Positions 8,602 to 16,489 of a stretch of DNA of 27,579 bases are shown here, in pieces. Source of the DNA: JAYFRC01 sp034926415 (GTDB taxonomy: Bacteria > Bacillota > Clostridia > Oscillospirales > Oscillospiraceae); the NCBI GenBank assembly GCA_034926415.1, contig JAYFRC010000108.1, positions 1 through 27,579 of the forward strand, in the 5' to 3' direction. Below the pieces are notes generated by a model. The model ran no database searches. It was not told where the DNA came from and worked only from the letters and a program-made list of their open reading frames with translations. Each line of letters starts with the position of its first letter. The first letter of the stretch is position 1. The position numbers and the translations under genes were made by a program.

Positions 8602-10182
8602 TTATACGCTGAGAGAGTCCGACAACACGAGTCCGGGATTGTGCTTGAGCAAAAAGCCCACTGACCACTCGCCGCCGAAGGCGATGAGGTTCCTGCCCTT
8701 GAAATCCTCGAGCAGCTTCGCTCCGGTGCACAGCGTAAGGTCGCGCACATCGCCCGCGCACTCGCTGATCAGGCGCAGATGCTCATACGGCAGCGCCGTC
8801 ATGTAGAGCTCCACGCCGTACTCGCTGCGCATTCTGTATTCGAAAACATCAAATTGGAGCGTACCGACGACGCCGACGATTACCTCCTCGAGACCAAGGT
8901 CGGGTATTTTGAATATCTGTATCGCGCCCTCCTGGGCTATTTGCTGCGTGCCGGTGATGTACTGCTTGCGCTTCATCGTGTCCCGCGGGCGGACTCGGCT
9001 GAATTGCTCCGGCTCGAACGTGGGTATTCCGGAGAATTTGAACTTCTTTTCCGGCACGGTTATCGTATCGCCTATCGAAAAGATGCCAGGGTCGAAAACG
9101 CCGATGATGTCGCCCGCGTAGGCTTCATCGATTATCTCGCGCTCGGCGGCCATGAGCTGCTGGGGCTGGCGCAGACGTATCTTTTTGCCGCTCTGCATAT
9201 GGTAGACCTCCGCGTCGCGCTCAAAGCGTCCGGAGCATATGCGCATAAAAGCTAGACGGTCGCGGTGCGCCTTGTTCATGTTGGCCTGTATCTTGAAAAC
9301 GAAGGCTGAAAAATCCGGCGAGAATACTTCTATCTCACCGCAGTCCGCAACGCGCGGCAGCGGCGGCGGCGTCAGGCGCAGAAACTCCTCGAGGAACGGC
9401 TCTACGCCGAAATTGGTCAGAGCGGATCCGAAGAACACAGGGCTGAGCGTTCCGCCCCTGACCGCTGACATATCGAAATCACGGCCCGCGCCGAGAAGCT
9501 CGACCTCGTCCCTGAGCGTCTGCCAGCGCTTGTCGCCTATCATCTCGCCGACCGTCGGGTCGTCTAGGTCGACCTCGGTAAAAGCCGCTTTTTTAGCGTG
9601 ACCGGCGGCGGTAAAGAAAAGTATATGCTTTTTCTCGCGGTCGTAAACGCCCTGGAATTCCCTGCCGCAGCCTATCGGCCAGTTCATGGCGTAGGTGTCT
9701 ATGCCGAGCTCGTGCTCGACCTCCTCGCAAAGCGCGAGCGGGTCCTTGGCCTCGCGGTCCATCTTGTTGATGAATGTGAAAATAGGAATGCGGCGCAGGG
9801 CGCAGACCTTGAACAGCTTGCGCGTCTGGGGCTCGACGCCCTTCGCCGCGTCTATTACCATGACCGCGCTGTCCGCCGCCATAAGCGTGCGGTAGGTGTC
9901 CTCGGAGAAATCCTGATGCCCCGGGGTGTCGAGAATGTTGATGCAAAATCCACCGTGCTGGAACTGCATGACCGACGACGTGACCGAGATGCCGCGCTGT
10001 TTTTCTATCTCCATCCAGTCGGAGGTGGCGGCTTTGGCGCGCTTGCCCTTGACCTCGCCGGCCTGGGCTATGGCCCCGCCGTAGAGCAGGAATTTTTCCG
10101 TCAGCGTCGTTTTTCCGGCATCGGGGTGCGATATTATCGCAAACGTGCGGCGGCGCGATATTTCTTCGATAAGGTCGGACAT
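8602..10182 (-). CDS. prfC: Peptide chain release factor 3
   Basis: This 526-residue translational GTPase recycles release factors 1 and 2 from the ribosome after peptide release. G1 HPDAGKTT is at residues 19-26, the switch I region contains RGISVTSSV, G3 DTPGH is at 85-89 and G4 NKMD at 139-142. The sequence after domain I, with NWPIGCGREFQGVYDR and later FVFKIQANMNKAHRDRLAFMRICSG, is specific to RF3 rather than EF-G. Length is normal. I choose the ATG at 10182 because AAGGAG lies 8 bases upstream; an in-frame ATG at 10200 lacks a good site. It has its own promoter and terminator and is a single-gene unit. Confidence 0.96.
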   Translation of the reverse strand: MSDLIEEISRRRTFAIISHPDAGKTTLTEKFLLYGGAIAQAGEVKGKRAKAATSDWMEIEKQRGISVTSSVMQFQHGGFCINILDTPGHQDFSEDTYRTLMAADSAVMVIDAAKGVEPQTRKLFKVCALRRIPIFTFINKMDREAKDPLALCEEVEHELGIDTYAMNWPIGCGREFQGVYDREKKHILFFTAAGHAKKAAFTEVDLDDPTVGEMIGDKRWQTLRDEVELLGAGRDFDMSAVRGGTLSPVFFGSALTNFGVEPFLEEFLRLTPPPLPRVADCGEIEVFSPDFSAFVFKIQANMNKAHRDRLAFMRICSGRFERDAEVYHMQSGKKIRLRQPQQLMAAEREIIDEAYAGDIIGVFDPGIFSIGDTITVPEKKFKFSGIPTFEPEQFSRVRPRDTMKRKQYITGTQQIAQEGAIQIFKIPDLGLEEVIVGVVGTLQFDVFEYRMRSEYGVELYMTALPYEHLRLISECAGDVRDLTLCTGAKLLEDFKGRNLIAFGGEWSVGFLLKHNPGLVLSDSLSV

Positions 10183-10230
10183 GGTTTTTTCTCCTTGCAT
10201 CTCAAATCAATGTGTGTATTAAACTTATTA

Positions 10231-10259
10231 AGTATAAACCAAGGCTTTTGTTTTGTCCA
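10231..10259 (-). promoter_or_regulatory. prfC promoter
   Basis: On the minus strand TGGACA (10259-10254) and TATACT (10236-10231) are 17 bases apart. The predicted transcript starts near 10224, about 40 bases before the prfC start codon. Confidence 0.75.
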
Positions 10260-10361
10260 GCGGCTTTCGCGCTTATCGCGCTGTCGTCCGGGGCACAGAG
10301 CCCCTTGCCCTTCTTCATTCCTCGTGCAGATATATCCATAAATCATTTGCATAGGATGTCG

Positions 10362-10367
10362 TATAAT
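10362..10367 (+). promoter_or_regulatory. Possible -10 box for the sigma-54 activator gene
   Basis: TATAAT lies 90 bases upstream of the activator start codon. I find no convincing -35 box at 16-18 bases upstream, so this is a tentative call. No -24/-12 promoter is visible here. Confidence 0.35.
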
Positions 10368-10457
10368 GATATTATTTATATGTGCTCCCAAATCATTCGG
10401 CGGCGGCTGCAGCGTGCCGTCCGCCTTTTACGGCGAAAGGGAAGGTGAGGACGACAT

Positions 10458-12173
10458 ATGTATCCGAACAAGAATATTGCGGAGGCGATTGCCGCCCTTC
10501 TTCCGGTGAGCGTAGCCGTTTCCGACGAAAGCCGTGAGCTGCACTGCAACGCGTCTTTGCTGTCGCTGTTGAAGGAGCACGGGATAAGCAGGAACGTGTT
10601 TCTTGAAAAGATGCTGTTTCAGGTGCGCGATGATAAAGAGCCATGCGAGATAAGCTTCGGTGATGTCGTCTTTTCGATCTATTATAAAAAAGATTTCCTG
10701 TTGGGGCATGAAATACACACTTTTATCATTCAGGACCGCACCGAATATCACGAAAAGCTTGACGAGCTGCAGATATACAAAACGCTTATGGAATCCACAA
10801 ACGACCAGGGTTTTATGGTCTGCGACGCAAATCACAAGGTGCTTATTTACAACAAGCCCGCCGCCGCCGCTCCGGACGACGACACAATCGCGGACTCAGT
10901 GATAGGGAACCGGTATGAGGACGTGTTTCCGCATCCCGAAACAAGCAATATGCTTAAAGTCCTGAAGACCGGCGTGCCTATAATAAACGAAAAGAACATA
11001 TACCTCACGCCGTCGGGAAAGACCATCACCGCTTTCGGAAGCTCTTACCCTATCAAAACACGGGACGGAAAGATCATCGCCTCGGCCTCGGTCATACGCT
11101 GGAGCAATAACATCGTTCCGCTTCTCAAGGATATTCTCGAATTCCAGAACCAGTTCTTTTGTCAGGGCAAGATGAATAACAACACGCGTTATACCTTTTC
11201 GAGCATTATCTGCAACAGCGACATCATGCGCGCCGCTATTCAGAAAGCAAAGAAAGCTGCTTCGTTCACGCTTTTGCCTATCCTCATTTACGGCGAGACC
11301 GGAACGGGCAAGGAGCTGTTCGCCCAAAGCATACACAACGCCAGCGCCAACAAATCCCATCCGTTCATAGCCGTGAACTGCGCGGCTATTCCGGAAACGC
11401 TTCTTGAGATCACACTGTTCGGTTCAGTAAGGGGCGCGTTTACCGACGCGGTCAACGCGACCGGCCTGTTCGAGCAGGCGGGGAGCGGCACGATTTTTCT
11501 CGACGAGATAAACTCCATGCCCATGAGCATCCAGCCGAAGATCCTGCGCGTGATTCAGGAAAAGAGCTTTCGAAAGCTCGGCTCCTCGTCGGAAATCGCA
11601 GTTAACTGCCGCATCATCGCGTCCATGAACAGACCTCCTCTCGATTGCATCGCAAACAACACGCTCCGCGAAGACCTGTTTTACAGGCTGTCCGCGATAA
11701 CCATCGAGGTCCCGCCGCTCAGGGAGCGGAAAGAGGATATTGAAACCCTTGCGAATTATTTTATACAAAAATATTCCGCGACATATGAGGTCGCGCCGAT
11801 AGTAATGCCACCGAAATACCTCGAAATGCTCCGCAAGCATTCGTGGCCCGGAAACGTCCGCGAACTTCAGAACACTATAGAAAGCTCGCTCGTCATGCTC
11901 GAGCCCAGCTCGGGCTCGTTTCCGACCCCCGACATATTTACCCACTACGACGCCGAAATGAGCGGCGGTCCTTCAACGACGGATAATTTTTTGCCCTCGG
12001 AGGAGACCAAAGTTGCAAATCTCAAGGACACTCTATTTTTCACCGAAAAACAGATGCTGGTCACTGCACTCAACAAATATTCCTGGAACATTTCAAATGC
12101 GGCAAAAGCGCTTGGGATAAGCCGCTCGAACCTTCAGTACAAAATTGAAAAATTCGGATTGTCCCGCAAGTAA
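10458..12173 (+). CDS. Sigma-54-dependent transcriptional activator with PAS-like sensor region
   Basis: This 571-residue cytoplasmic enhancer-binding protein remodels sigma-54 RNA polymerase using ATP. The N-terminal ~230 residues include a PAS-like segment (about 115-215, LMESTNDQGFMVCDANHKVLIYN...), implying a small-molecule signal rather than phosphorylation; no receiver domain is present. The AAA+ domain has Walker A GETGTGKE (279-286), the sigma-54 contact loop GAFTDA (326-331) and Walker B GTIFLDEI (about 345-352), followed by FYRLSAITIEVPPLRERKEDI. A Fis-type helix-turn-helix ends the protein (ISNAAKALGISRSNLQYKI, about 545-563). The loop departs from canonical GAFTGA at the second glycine. 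GGTGAGG precedes the ATG. The gene converges on the operon starting at 18224, whose promoter is of -24/-12 type, so it is the likely regulator of that operon. Confidence 0.93.
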   Translation: MYPNKNIAEAIAALLPVSVAVSDESRELHCNASLLSLLKEHGISRNVFLEKMLFQVRDDKEPCEISFGDVVFSIYYKKDFLLGHEIHTFIIQDRTEYHEKLDELQIYKTLMESTNDQGFMVCDANHKVLIYNKPAAAAPDDDTIADSVIGNRYEDVFPHPETSNMLKVLKTGVPIINEKNIYLTPSGKTITAFGSSYPIKTRDGKIIASASVIRWSNNIVPLLKDILEFQNQFFCQGKMNNNTRYTFSSIICNSDIMRAAIQKAKKAASFTLLPILIYGETGTGKELFAQSIHNASANKSHPFIAVNCAAIPETLLEITLFGSVRGAFTDAVNATGLFEQAGSGTIFLDEINSMPMSIQPKILRVIQEKSFRKLGSSSEIAVNCRIIASMNRPPLDCIANNTLREDLFYRLSAITIEVPPLRERKEDIETLANYFIQKYSATYEVAPIVMPPKYLEMLRKHSWPGNVRELQNTIESSLVMLEPSSGSFPTPDIFTHYDAEMSGGPSTTDNFLPSEETKVANLKDTLFFTEKQMLVTALNKYSWNISNAAKALGISRSNLQYKIEKFGLSRK

Positions 12174-12187
12174 CGGGCAGGCCGGCG

Positions 12188-12226
12188 AAACGGCGGAGCG
12201 CTTCTTTGCGAAGCGCTCCGCCGTTT
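12188..12226. terminator. Bidirectional terminator between activator gene and dehydrogenase operon
   Basis: A perfect 17-bp inverted repeat (left arm AAACGGCGGAGCGCTTC at 12188-12204, right arm 12210-12226) surrounds a 5-base loop. TTTTCCTGTTTT follows on plus, and the A-rich left edge gives a short T-run on minus. It stands 14 bases after the activator stop. Confidence 0.88.
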
Positions 12227-12235
12227 TCCTGTTTT

Positions 12236-12286
12236 CCGCGCCGGCTCATCTGTGCGGGTATATCTTTTGAGGAGCTGCCGGCGCGG
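12236..12286. repeat. Second inverted repeat in the convergent gap
   Basis: CCGCGCCGGC at 12236-12245 and GCCGGCGCGG at 12277-12286 are exact complements 31 bases apart. The helix can be extended inward by CTC/GAG across a one-base bulge. No T-run follows on either strand, so it may be an RNA 3'-end structure of the minus-strand operon rather than a terminator. Confidence 0.5.
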
Positions 12287-12332
12287 CCTGTTCTATATGA
12301 TCCGCGGAAAGAGGGGCATCCCGCGAAAAATA

Positions 12333-13118
12333 TCAAGGCATCGGCATTATCTCGCCGCCGCCTACATAGATAGTCTGTCCGGTTGTGTTGTAGCAATTGG
12401 GAGAAGCCAGCCACGCGACGCACTCCGCGACGTGTTTTGCCGTCGCGTAATGTCCCGATGGTGCCTCGCATATCTCGTCCGTAGGATCGGCTTTGGCCTT
12501 GCTTGAAAGCGCGTGCGCGTCCTCCGAGGTGAGGCCTCCACTCTCGCTGACTATGCGGCCGGGGGCGATGCAGTTGACCATTATGTTGTCCTTTCCGACT
12601 TCCATTGCGAGCGTCTTTGTAAATGCGTTCAATCCGGCCTTCGCGCAGGAGTAAGCGGAACCGCCCTCATAGAAGCGCCTGCACATACCGCCGGAGATGT
12701 ATATGATGCGCCCGTACTTGTTGGCCTGCATATACGGAACTACGTGTTTGCAGATAAATACGTGTATCTTGATAGCTTCGATGTGTCTTTCCCAGTATTC
12801 CCAGGTCTGATTGACAACATACTCGGGAATAAATTGTCTGTGTATGCTGCTGACGCAGATATCAATCTTGCCGTACGCCTTTTTTACCGCGGCAAGAGCG
12901 GCCTCGAGACTGTCCTCTTCATCGGCTCTGCACGGGAAAACAGCGGCCTTGCCTCCGGCGCTCACGATCTCGTCGACGACCTTCTGAGCGGGCTCCGCGC
13001 ACATATCCATTATTCCCACCGTCGCCCCGTTGGCCGCAAGGGTCTTGCTCATTGCGCTTCCGATTACGCCTGCGCCGCCAAACACAACCGCTACCTGTCC
13101 TTCAAGATTCTTAACCAT
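12333..13118 (-). CDS. Short-chain dehydrogenase/reductase (SDR family)
   Basis: This 261-residue Rossmann-fold enzyme is expected to oxidise or reduce a hydroxyl/keto group with NAD(P). The dinucleotide motif is GGAGVIG at residues 14-20 and the catalytic pair is Y156-xxx-K160 (YSCAK). D38 after the second strand hints at NAD preference. Three usual SDR features are altered: the NNAG block reads SSIH (90-93), the tetrad Asn position falls on Ile (EAIKIHVF), and the serine S142 is 14 rather than 13 residues before the Tyr. AAGGAGGAG lies close before the ATG. It is the last gene of the sigma-54 operon, 41 bases after the symporter gene. The substrate is unknown, probably related to the compound handled by the operon. 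Confidence 0.88.
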   Translation of the reverse strand: MVKNLEGQVAVVFGGAGVIGSAMSKTLAANGATVGIMDMCAEPAQKVVDEIVSAGGKAAVFPCRADEEDSLEAALAAVKKAYGKIDICVSSIHRQFIPEYVVNQTWEYWERHIEAIKIHVFICKHVVPYMQANKYGRIIYISGGMCRRFYEGGSAYSCAKAGLNAFTKTLAMEVGKDNIMVNCIAPGRIVSESGGLTSEDAHALSSKAKADPTDEICEAPSGHYATAKHVAECVAWLASPNCYNTTGQTIYVGGGEIMPMP

Positions 13119-13159
13119 GATATCTCCTCCTTAAAAATTTTTAGTTTGGGTTATCAAAA

Positions 13160-14530
13160 TTACTGACTTGCTTTCTTTGGCTTTCCGGGATAGAATCTGG
13201 GGTTGCTGAAATAATCTTTGACGAGGGCGCGCACCTGTTTGCCCATTGCTGTTACGCACAGGACGTTGGACAAGACAACAAAGCCGAGAGCGATATCGAC
13301 AAAATTCAGGAAGAATCCCATATCGCCTATCACGCCGAACGGAATAAGCAAAAGATAGACGACTCCCATAATCTTCGCGAACCGCTTGCCGCCCACATAT
13401 TCGGCCTGCTTCTGTCCGTAATGTATCGCGACCAGAATAGTCGAATAGGCAAACAGGAACAGCGATATCGTCAGCACTATCGCTCCTATCTTTCCCGGAT
13501 ATATCATGGCGAACGCCATCGCCGGAATCTGCGACGCGCTGGAAGATCCGACCGTCCAGAGTCCTGTGACGAGTGCCAGAAGTCCCGAGGTCGTGCAGAT
13601 GATAAAGCTGCACGTCATCTCAAACACGCCCCACTGCGCCTGCTGGCACGGATGGTCGGTGATGGCTGCGGAATGGGCAATGGTAAAATCTCCCATCCCT
13701 GCGCCAAAGGAATAAATCCCTCTTGCCATGCCCTGGCGAAGCGCCATTATTATGCCCGCACCGACAAATCCTCCGGTCGCAGACGCGGGAGTGAACGCGT
13801 ATTGAAATACCATTCCGAGCGCTCCGGCAAGGTTCCCGCCGTTGGCGAAAATGATTATCCATGCCGTGATAAAATAGAACAGCGCCATAAATGGAACGAG
13901 TATTTCGGTAAATTTGGATATGCGCTTGATCCCGCCGTAGATTACAAGGGCCGTAGCGACAAACATCACAACCACCGTCACCCAGCTCGGTATCCCGGCG
14001 ACGTTGGCGGTAGCTACGACTGAAGCCGTCTGCGCCGGCACGGAGACAAGGCAGACAAGCACGTACGCCACGGCCCAGACCATTGCCAGCACCCCGGCAT
14101 GGAGGCCTTTTTTCATGTACATCTGCGGGCCTCCGACCCATTCGCCGTCGGCGTTTTTCTCTCTGTATTTTATTGCTATCGCTATTTCGGAATAGCGCAT
14201 ACCCATTCCGAGGAGGCAGGCCACCCAAAGCCAGAACAGTGCTCCGGGGCCTCCGATGGCGATCGCCGTGGGAATTCCTACTATGTTCGACGCGCCCACG
14301 CTCTGCGCGAGCGCGGTCATTGCGGCGGAAAACGGGCTGATGTTTCCCTCTCCTTCACGCTTGCCGAACATCTTTCCAAAGGTATTTTTCATTATGTATC
14401 CAAAATGCCGGAACTGGACAAAACCGGTCATTGCCGACATAATCAGATAGCAGCCGAGAAAAATAACCAGAATTGGAATTCCCCAGACCCACGCGCCGAT
14501 TTGAGCCGCTATTAAACCAATTTGTTCCAT
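13160..14530 (-). CDS. AGCS-family amino acid:cation symporter
   Basis: This 456-residue membrane carrier belongs to the alanine-or-glycine:cation symporter family (AlsT/DagA type). Hallmarks are the N-terminal RHFGYIMKNTFGKMF segment, the conserved ISPFSAAMTALAQSVGASNIVGIPTAIAIGGPGALFWLW region (about residues 64-103), the GGPQMYMKKG loop (about 128-137) and about ten hydrophobic helices. AAGGAG lies 7 bases before the ATG at 14530. Family members import alanine, glycine or related small amino acids with Na+ or H+. It is the fourth gene of the sigma-54 operon, so the substrate may be the compound sensed by the activator, or its amino-acid product; the family identity is firm but specificity is not readable. 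Confidence 0.93.
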   Translation of the reverse strand: MEQIGLIAAQIGAWVWGIPILVIFLGCYLIMSAMTGFVQFRHFGYIMKNTFGKMFGKREGEGNISPFSAAMTALAQSVGASNIVGIPTAIAIGGPGALFWLWVACLLGMGMRYSEIAIAIKYREKNADGEWVGGPQMYMKKGLHAGVLAMVWAVAYVLVCLVSVPAQTASVVATANVAGIPSWVTVVVMFVATALVIYGGIKRISKFTEILVPFMALFYFITAWIIIFANGGNLAGALGMVFQYAFTPASATGGFVGAGIIMALRQGMARGIYSFGAGMGDFTIAHSAAITDHPCQQAQWGVFEMTCSFIICTTSGLLALVTGLWTVGSSSASQIPAMAFAMIYPGKIGAIVLTISLFLFAYSTILVAIHYGQKQAEYVGGKRFAKIMGVVYLLLIPFGVIGDMGFFLNFVDIALGFVVLSNVLCVTAMGKQVRALVKDYFSNPRFYPGKPKKASQ

Positions 14531-14564
14531 CGTTTTGCTCCTTACTTAACGCGCCGTTCTTAAA

Positions 14565-14604
14565 GGCTTGCCGCAAAAGTCGATTATTGCTTCCGCGGCA
14601 AGCC
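14565..14604 (-). repeat. Intergenic stem-loop between the two transporter genes
   Basis: GGCTTGCCGC (14565-14574) and GCGGCAAGCC (14595-14604) are a perfect 10-bp inverted repeat with a 20-base loop. On the minus strand the helix is followed by only TTTAAG, so it is a weak terminator at best. It may act as a processing site or partial attenuator that sets different levels for the upstream and downstream parts of the operon. Confidence 0.6.
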
Positions 14605-14659
14605 CTCGTTTACGCCGCACACATCGGGTAAAAAACTACGAACAATATCCTGCCTTTGC

Positions 14660-16114
14660 TTATGCCTGCGGCTCTCCTGCAGCCACGGCCGCCTCGGCTT
14701 TTGGGATCCTCTTGTTTCCGATGCCGATAAAACTCAAAACAATGATAACTATGGGCGTCGCCCAGAACAGTATCGCATAGGGCGCAAAATCGAGCACCCC
14801 CACGCCGCAGATATAGCCCATGTATATCGCAAGGAACGACCACGGGCTGAGATAAGCCGTGCATTGTCCCATTGCAATTCCGATATTCGCCGCCTTCGTT
14901 GGATCATACCCCGCTTCAACAATAGGCTTATTGATGACCTCGGAGGAAAGCATTATCGTCGTATAAGGCTCGCAGGCAACTATTGCGAAAATGAAGCTGC
15001 ATACGGACGCCTTAAGCGTCGTCGTGCCCGCGTTTCCGGCCTTTTTGAACATGGACTCTTTAAGTACGTCGAACACTCCGATAGCATCGAGCACGGCGAT
15101 GCAGGCCAGCATTATAAGGAAGAAAACTATACCGTCCGCCATGCTGTATATGCCGCCGCGGTTCAGCAGTCCCGCGACCTCCGTGGGAATTTCCACGTCG
15201 GGCATGAAAGTTGCCGTGGAGAAGCCGCTGTACGCCGCGTTTATGCACTTGAGGAACGGAAAGCCCTGAAGCGTGAAGCCGAGAACAAGCGCGGTGACGC
15301 CGGTGCCGTAAATCATAACGATAGCGTGCACCTTAAGCAGCGCAAGAATGACGGCTACAACAAACGGAAGAAGAATTATAATGCTCGTGTTGAAATTCTG
15401 CTGGACAAACGTGTTGATTACCGCAATGGAGTCCCCGCTCATTGAGCTTCCGCTGTAACGGATCCCCATGAGCGCGAAGAATATGATGCTGATGACATAG
15501 GAAATGCCGTACGGTACGCTGAAGCCCTTCATAAAGCGCTGCAGGCTTATTCCGTTGACCTGCGCGCAAAGATTTGTGGTGTCTCCGAGCGGCGAAAAAT
15601 ACTGCCCGAAGTTGCATCCGCAGATGCAGGCCGCCGCAGCCAGTCCAGCCGGTATACCGCACATCGTCGCAACGCTGAACATAACGATTCCGAGCGTTCC
15701 GAGCGTTGCAAAACTTGATATCACAGCCACGGAAAGTATACTCGGGAGGACAAGGCAGAGCACTAGCACTATGGAAGGATTGATAAGATCCGCGAGCCAC
15801 GATACCAGCACGGGGATAGTCCCGGACATGATGCAGCACGCCATCATGAAACCAATGCCGAGCAGCACCAGCATAAAGAATCCAAGGCTTCCTATGCGGT
15901 CGCCTATCGCTTTCTCCATCGTTTTGAACGGGACGCCTATGCGCCAGCCCATAAACACGTTGAATACCAAAACGACGAGCAGGGTTATCTTCAGATCCCA
16001 TCCGCCGACTGCGTACAGACCGATAAGGCACAGCAGCATAACCGCTACGGTAATATAGGCCTCCAGAATAGTCAGGCGGCGCTGTTTGCGCGGTTGCTTC
16101 GCTTGTTTTGCCAT
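14660..16114 (-). CDS. NhaC-family Na+/H+ antiporter or carboxylate exchanger
   Basis: This 484-residue membrane protein has about twelve hydrophobic segments after a basic N-terminus (MAKQAKQPRKQRR). The conserved NhaC signature is present as GCNFGQYFSPLGDTTNLCAQ (about residues 190-209; usual form SPLSDTTNL), and ACEPYTTIMLSSEVI in the second half matches the family repeat. GGAGGTG lies before the ATG. NhaC relatives include Na+/H+ antiporters and MleN-type malate/lactate exchangers. In an operon with a fumarate-reductase-like enzyme an organic-acid exchange role is at least as likely as pure ion homeostasis; this is inference. It is the third gene of the sigma-54 operon, 39 bases after the 2Fe-2S gene. 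Confidence 0.9.
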   Translation of the reverse strand: MAKQAKQPRKQRRLTILEAYITVAVMLLCLIGLYAVGGWDLKITLLVVLVFNVFMGWRIGVPFKTMEKAIGDRIGSLGFFMLVLLGIGFMMACCIMSGTIPVLVSWLADLINPSIVLVLCLVLPSILSVAVISSFATLGTLGIVMFSVATMCGIPAGLAAAACICGCNFGQYFSPLGDTTNLCAQVNGISLQRFMKGFSVPYGISYVISIIFFALMGIRYSGSSMSGDSIAVINTFVQQNFNTSIIILLPFVVAVILALLKVHAIVMIYGTGVTALVLGFTLQGFPFLKCINAAYSGFSTATFMPDVEIPTEVAGLLNRGGIYSMADGIVFFLIMLACIAVLDAIGVFDVLKESMFKKAGNAGTTTLKASVCSFIFAIVACEPYTTIMLSSEVINKPIVEAGYDPTKAANIGIAMGQCTAYLSPWSFLAIYMGYICGVGVLDFAPYAILFWATPIVIIVLSFIGIGNKRIPKAEAAVAAGEPQA

Positions 16115-16153
16115 GATAACACCTCCGTTTTAACAATTTCGATTTGCAATGAA

Positions 16154-16489
16154 TCAGCGAATATCTTCCGGGACCGGCGTGCATTTCATAACGAGGTCTC
16201 TCAGCACCTTGTCCTTGTTTACCGGTTCGATGGTGATGTCTCCTGTGAGCATCTCCGTGCAGGTGCGGACGACCTTGCCGTTAACTTTGGCCAGGCATCC
16301 CATGCAGTTGCCGATGCGGCATGACGCATAGTACGCAAAGGATGGGTCCAGATGCTCCGTGATGTATTCAAGCCCATTGTAAACGCTAAAGCCGGTCTGT
16401 GTCTCCACCTCAAACGTGTCGTAATGAGGTTCTTTATCGACTGTGGGGTCAAAGCGAAACGCCTTGATTTTTACTTTCATATCAGACAT
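16154..16489 (-). CDS. Stand-alone 2Fe-2S subunit related to the FrdB/SdhB N-terminal domain
   Basis: This 111-residue protein matches only the plant-ferredoxin-like N-terminal half of fumarate reductase/succinate dehydrogenase iron-sulfur subunits. The ligand cysteines C57, C62, C65 and C77 have the family spacing C-x4-C-x2-C-x11-C. The C-terminal half that would hold 4Fe-4S and 3Fe-4S clusters is absent; a fifth cysteine at 103 has no partner motif. The start overlaps the flavoprotein stop by 8 bases and AAGGAGG lies 9 bases upstream, so the two genes are translationally coupled and probably encode one complex. It would carry electrons one at a time to or from the FAD subunit. No membrane anchor gene is present nearby, so the electron partner is unknown. 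Confidence 0.88.
   Translation of the reverse strand: MSDMKVKIKAFRFDPTVDKEPHYDTFEVETQTGFSVYNGLEYITEHLDPSFAYYASCRIGNCMGCLAKVNGKVVRTCTEMLTGDITIEPVNKDKVLRDLVMKCTPVPEDIR

Noticed and set aside
10201..10457. -24/-12 promoter for the activator gene itself
   Set aside because: The TTGCAT word near 10347 has no GG doublet at the required distance.
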